From NCBI GenBank assembly GCA_002399435.1, contig DHDO01000091.1:17789-26373 (forward strand): a stretch of 8,585 nucleotides of DNA. The letters are read 5' to 3'. The translations under genes were made by a program, and so were the position numbers. A model generated the notes under the pieces. The model was not told where the DNA came from and searched no databases. It saw only the letters and a list, made by a program, of their open reading frames with translations. Source of the DNA: Firmicutes bacterium UBA4874 (lineage in GTDB: Bacteria > Bacillota > Clostridia > Caldicoprobacterales > DTU083). How positions within the stretch are numbered: the stretch's first letter is position 1; every line of letters begins with the position of its first letter. Below, piece by piece: positions 6,026-8,585 of the stretch.

Positions 6026-6055
6026 CTGACAATTCCCGGTTCCTTATGATATAAT
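6026..6055 (+). promoter_or_regulatory. Near-consensus sigma-A promoter of the dnaX operon
   Basis: CTGACA (6026-6031) is one base from the consensus -35. It is followed 18 bp later by a perfect TATAAT (6050-6055) with an extended TG at 6047-6048. Transcription would begin near 6062, giving a dnaX leader of about 49 nt that contains the hairpin at 6068-6082. Confidence 0.75.
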
Positions 6056-6110
6056 TGACCTATCCTGTGTTGAGAATCAACAAATTCCATGGAAGGCGGG
6101 TGTAACGCCA

Positions 6111-7967
6111 ATGTATACAGCACTTTACCGGCAGTGGCGTCCGGATACTTTCCGGGATGTGGTGGGACAGGAGACCATTGTCCAGACGTTGAAGAATCAG
6201 TTGTTCAGCGGGCATATTGCCCATGCATACCTGTTCTGCGGATCCCGTGGTACCGGGAAAACCAGTACGGCCAAGATATTTTCCCGGGCCATCAACTGCA
6301 TGTCCCCCACGGAGGATGGTCCTTGCGGCAAATGTGAGGCCTGCGTCAATTTGTCTTCGGAAAACAATATGGACATTGTGGAGATCGACGCCGCATCCAA
6401 CAACGGGGTGGATGAGATTCGTGATCTGCGCGATAAGATACGGTTTCCTCCTACCATCGGAAAATATAAGGTCTATATCATAGATGAAGTCCATATGCTG
6501 TCGATGGGTGCGTTCAATGCCTTGCTCAAGACATTGGAAGAGCCGCCCGCTCATGTCGTGTTCATACTGGCCACCACGGAGCCCCACAAACTCCCGGCTA
6601 CGGTATTGTCCCGCTGCCAGAGGTTTGATTTCAGGCGGATTCCGGGAGGCGTTATGGTGGAACGGATGAAGGCCATTTGCAGCCAAATGAAGGTTACGGT
6701 GGAGGAAGGCGGGCTTTCCGTTATTGCCCGCTGGGCAGAGGGTGGCATGCGGGATGCCCTCAGCTTATTGGATCAATGTATGGGGCTTTGCGGCGACCGG
6801 ATCACCAAAGATGACATTCTCAATGTTCTGGGCACTGCGGATCAGAGCTTTCTTTTTCAGGCAGTGGATGCTGTTTTATCAGGCGATGTGGAAGGAATCC
6901 TGCGCTGCATCGACTGGCTGGTCGAGGATGGAAAGGATCTGAATGCCTTTCTGAGGGAACTGCTGCAGCATCTCCGGGACCTGCTGGTCGTGAAGTTCTG
7001 CAAGGATCCCGACAAGCTTCTGGATGTGGAGGACTCCACTCTGGAGCGGTTGAGGGAGCAGGCGAAAAAGGCAGGAGAAGCACGGCTTATCCGCTCCCTG
7101 GACCTGCTGGCTCCCCTGGAGTCGGAGCTAAGGAGGAGCACTCAGCCAAGAATACTGTTGGAACTGGCGGCGGTGAAACTATGCCGGCCTCAGGAGGAGG
7201 ATTCCCTTGTGGCTCTGACAGACCGGATTGAAGTACTGGAAAGGCAGGTAAGAGAAGGGATTTCGAGGCAGGCGTCCGGCTCCGGGGAATCCGGCTTGCC
7301 GGATGCATTATCTTCTGCCGGAGAGACGCGCCATCAGGCAGACCATTTGGCAAAGGAAAGCAAAGAAATCCCGGAGGAGTCTGAATCCGCTGAGGAGGAG
7401 AAGGCAGGGCAGCAGAGGTCATCTGATACGGGCAGTCCGGTCAAAAGCAGGAAAGGTCCCCTCCCGGAGGAGTCTGAATCCGCTGAGGAGCCGGCTGCAA
7501 AAGAGAGGGCAGGCGAGCCTACGCCCTCTGACAGGAGCGCCCGGATGGAGCCCGACTATGGGCAGCCAAAAGGGGAAGTTTATTCGCAGGAGGTGGAACC
7601 GGGTTCCGGTTCGGATGCGGAAAAGGATCCGGCATGGGCCTGGCCTGAAATACTGGCGAACATAAAAGGGGAGCGAATGGCCATTTATACTCTTCTGAAA
7701 GAAGCGAAACCCAGGATGAGTGCAAAAAATGTTTTTACGCTGCAGTTTCCCCCGACCTCCGGATTTTTTATTGCTGCCGTTGAGAAAGAGGAGAACAGGG
7801 CATTTTTGGAGGAGCAGATCCAAAAGGTAACGGGGCGTAAGGTTCGGCTTCGGTGTCAGATGAAAGAAGATGCCGGAGAGCCAACCGGCACAGCGGAGGA
7901 TATTGTCCAAAAGGCGGTCAGGGTGTTTGGAAAAGATCTGGTAAAAATAGTGGATGAGAAAAAATAG
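6111..7967 (+). CDS. dnaX: DNA polymerase III tau (gamma) subunit
   Basis: DnaX is the ATPase core of the replicative clamp loader, which opens the beta clamp and loads it on primed DNA; full-length tau also ties the loader to the polymerase and helicase. In the 618-aa product the Walker A motif GSRGTGKT is at 44-51. The zinc finger is C63, C72, C75, C78. Walker B DEVH is at 125-128, the SRC motif with the arginine finger at 167-169, and sensor 2 GGMRDALSLLDQ at 211-222. The collar domain runs to about 365. Residues about 385-505 are a Ser/Glu/Pro/Gly-rich disordered linker in which PEESESAEE occurs twice. A folded C-terminal tau domain begins near 509. The ATG at 6111 has only a weak ribosome binding site (GGCGGGTG) inside a small hairpin. 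It heads dnaX-ybaB-recR. No convincing programmed frameshift site for a short gamma form was found. Confidence 0.98.
   Translation: MYTALYRQWRPDTFRDVVGQETIVQTLKNQLFSGHIAHAYLFCGSRGTGKTSTAKIFSRAINCMSPTEDGPCGKCEACVNLSSENNMDIVEIDAASNNGVDEIRDLRDKIRFPPTIGKYKVYIIDEVHMLSMGAFNALLKTLEEPPAHVVFILATTEPHKLPATVLSRCQRFDFRRIPGGVMVERMKAICSQMKVTVEEGGLSVIARWAEGGMRDALSLLDQCMGLCGDRITKDDILNVLGTADQSFLFQAVDAVLSGDVEGILRCIDWLVEDGKDLNAFLRELLQHLRDLLVVKFCKDPDKLLDVEDSTLERLREQAKKAGEARLIRSLDLLAPLESELRRSTQPRILLELAAVKLCRPQEEDSLVALTDRIEVLERQVREGISRQASGSGESGLPDALSSAGETRHQADHLAKESKEIPEESESAEEEKAGQQRSSDTGSPVKSRKGPLPEESESAEEPAAKERAGEPTPSDRSARMEPDYGQPKGEVYSQEVEPGSGSDAEKDPAWAWPEILANIKGERMAIYTLLKEAKPRMSAKNVFTLQFPPTSGFFIAAVEKEENRAFLEEQIQKVTGRKVRLRCQMKEDAGEPTGTAEDIVQKAVRVFGKDLVKIVDEKK
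7369..7490 (+). repeat. Exact 29-bp direct repeat inside the dnaX linker
   Basis: Two identical 29-bp copies lie at 7369-7397 and 7462-7490, offset by 93 bp (31 codons), so they stay in frame. Each encodes PEESESAEE. The adjoining sequence differs on both sides. Deletion or duplication between the copies would remove or add 31 residues of linker without a frameshift. Confidence 0.95.
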
Positions 7968-7978
7968 GAAAAGAAAGA

Positions 7979-8007
7979 TTGAAATTACAGCAAAACTGTG
8001 ATACAAA
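7979..8007 (+). promoter_or_regulatory. Possible internal promoter before ybaB
   Basis: TTGAAA (7979-7984) and TACAAA (8002-8007) are 17 bp apart with an extended TGA just before the -10. The site lies in the 106-bp gap after dnaX and would allow ybaB-recR transcription apart from dnaX. An inverted repeat, TGATAC (7999-8004) and GTATCA (8015-8020), overlaps the -10. Confidence 0.3.
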
Positions 8008-8073
8008 CGATATGGTATCAAATGAATGGACAGGAAAACAAGTATGCAAGGATTATAGAAGGAGGAAGGGAAT

Positions 8074-8421
8074 ATGGCAAAAGGCGGATTTCCAGGTGGA
8101 ATGAACATGGGCAACATGAACAACCTGATGAAGCAGGCAAAAAAGATGCAGGAACAGATGGTGAAGATGCAGCAGGAGCTGGAAGGAAAGACAGTGGAGG
8201 CTTCGTCGGGCGGAGGAGTGGTCACGGTTGTTGCCAATGGGAAAAAGGAGATTGTTGAAATCACAATTCAACCGGAGGCAGTGGATCCCGAGGATATCGA
8301 AATGCTTCAGGACCTTATCCTGGCTGCAGTCAATGAGGCAATTCGAAAAGCAGATGAGATGGCACAGAGCGAAATGTCCAAATTGACCGGCGGAATGGGT
8401 ATGCCCTCAGGACTGGTTTAA
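8074..8421 (+). CDS. ybaB: YbaB/EbfC family nucleoid-associated protein
   Basis: YbaB/EbfC proteins are small dimeric DNA-binding proteins of the bacterial nucleoid, generally encoded between dnaX and recR. This copy is 115 aa, normal for the family. It has a Gly/Met/Asn-rich N-terminus ([18 protein letters not shown]), a first helix rich in Met and Gln with a coiled-coil-like pattern (17-38), and the conserved beta region [20 protein letters not shown] (38-57). A second helix, [20 protein letters not shown], covers 71-90, and the usual Gly/Met tail follows. AAGGAGG (8059-8065) with an 8-nt spacer gives a secure ATG. It sits 106 bp after dnaX and 26 bp before recR. DNA binding is inferred from the family. 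Confidence 0.97.
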   Translation: MAKGGFPGGMNMGNMNNLMKQAKKMQEQMVKMQQELEGKTVEASSGGGVVTVVANGKKEIVEITIQPEAVDPEDIEMLQDLILAAVNEAIRKADEMAQSEMSKLTGGMGMPSGLV

Positions 8422-8447
8422 TACGACAGGAAAGTGGTGGGTCGTCC

Positions 8448-8585
8448 ATGAGTTATTATATTGAGCCGATTGCCCGCTTGATCAATGAGCTGTCCAGGCT
8501 GCCGGGCATTGGCGGGAAGTCCGCCCGCCGTCTGGCCTTTCATATTGTCAATATGCCGAAGGAGCAGGTTCAGGCGTTGACGCAG
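8448..8585 (+). CDS. recR: Recombination mediator RecR, 5' part (cut by window edge)
   Basis: This is the first 46 codons of recR; the frame is open at the right edge. RecR works with RecO and RecF to load RecA on SSB-coated single-stranded DNA during gap repair. The visible part begins MSYYIEPIARLINELSRLPG and includes the N-terminal helix-hairpin-helix segment LPGIGGKSARRLAFHI (residues 18-33), which is typical of the family. The zinc finger and Toprim domains would lie beyond the window. The ATG at 8448 has GTGGTGG (8434-8440) 7 nt upstream, a moderate ribosome binding site. It follows the ybaB stop by 26 bp with no terminator between, so co-transcription is likely. Confidence 0.96.
   Translation, partial: MSYYIEPIARLINELSRLPGIGGKSARRLAFHIVNMPKEQVQALTQ

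Noticed and set aside
5365..6029. Three plus-strand ORFs of 77, 68 and 75 codons
   Set aside because: The second and third run through the SRP RNA gene; the first is in the intergenic region without a ribosome binding site or recognisable sequence.
7062..7070. GCG AAA AAG as a dnaX frameshift site for a gamma subunit
   Set aside because: The heptamer is G AAA AAG, not the efficient A AAA AAG. It falls at residues 318-320 inside the collar domain, too early for a functional gamma product.
7722..7730. A AAA AAT heptamer in dnaX
   Set aside because: It lies in the C-terminal tau domain (residues 538-540), past where gamma would end, with no clear downstream stimulatory hairpin.
7419..8264. Minus-strand 281-codon ORF across the dnaX 3' end and ybaB
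   Set aside because: It is antisense to two firmly identified genes. Its Phe/Ser/Pro/Leu-rich composition is what reverse reading of A/G-rich coding sequence gives, and it has no recognisable domain.

Overview
The window looks like a chromosomal segment from an anaerobic, moderate-GC Firmicute of the class Clostridia. Four things suggest this: a long Bacillus/Clostridium-type SRP RNA with an Alu domain, followed by dnaX, ybaB and recR in the order known from low-GC Gram-positives; strong AGGAGG-type ribosome binding sites; a phosphofructokinase with pyrophosphate-type signatures; and an HI0933-family flavoprotein. No phage, transposon, CRISPR or obvious defence genes are visible. The genus cannot be named from the sequence.

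Left part (1-2690, all + strand). The left edge holds four copies of a 15-bp tandem repeat. They run in frame into a small unrecognised ORF (best start 103). Next come a YaiI/YqxD-family (DUF188) protein with an ambiguous start, an SRAP/YedK (HMCES-type) abasic-site DNA-protein crosslink protein whose catalytic Cys2 fixes its start at 1037, and an alpha/beta-hydrolase esterase of the acetyl-esterase/xylanase type. Three tandem copies of a 21-bp unit sit directly in front of the esterase ribosome binding site.

Middle part (2691-5291). A probable PPi-dependent phosphofructokinase on the + strand converges on an HI0933/YhiN/BaiN-like FAD protein on the - strand, with only 16 bp between their stop codons.

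Right part (5292-8585). A 400-bp intergenic region carries unexplained promoter-like and hairpin signals. The SRP RNA gene follows, ending in a 12-bp hairpin terminator. A near-consensus promoter then leads into dnaX (tau subunit with an acidic, internally repeated linker), ybaB, and the start of recR, which is cut by the window edge. This cluster joins protein targeting (SRP RNA), the replication clamp loader (DnaX), a nucleoid-associated protein (YbaB) and recombinational repair (RecR).

Most of the content is ordinary housekeeping. I found no convincing new biological system. The points most worth a second look are the 21-bp triplicate before the esterase, an orphan extended -10 promoter with an immediate hairpin about 190 bp upstream of the SRP RNA, a base change in the highly conserved SRP RNA symmetric loop, and the exact 29-bp repeat inside dnaX.
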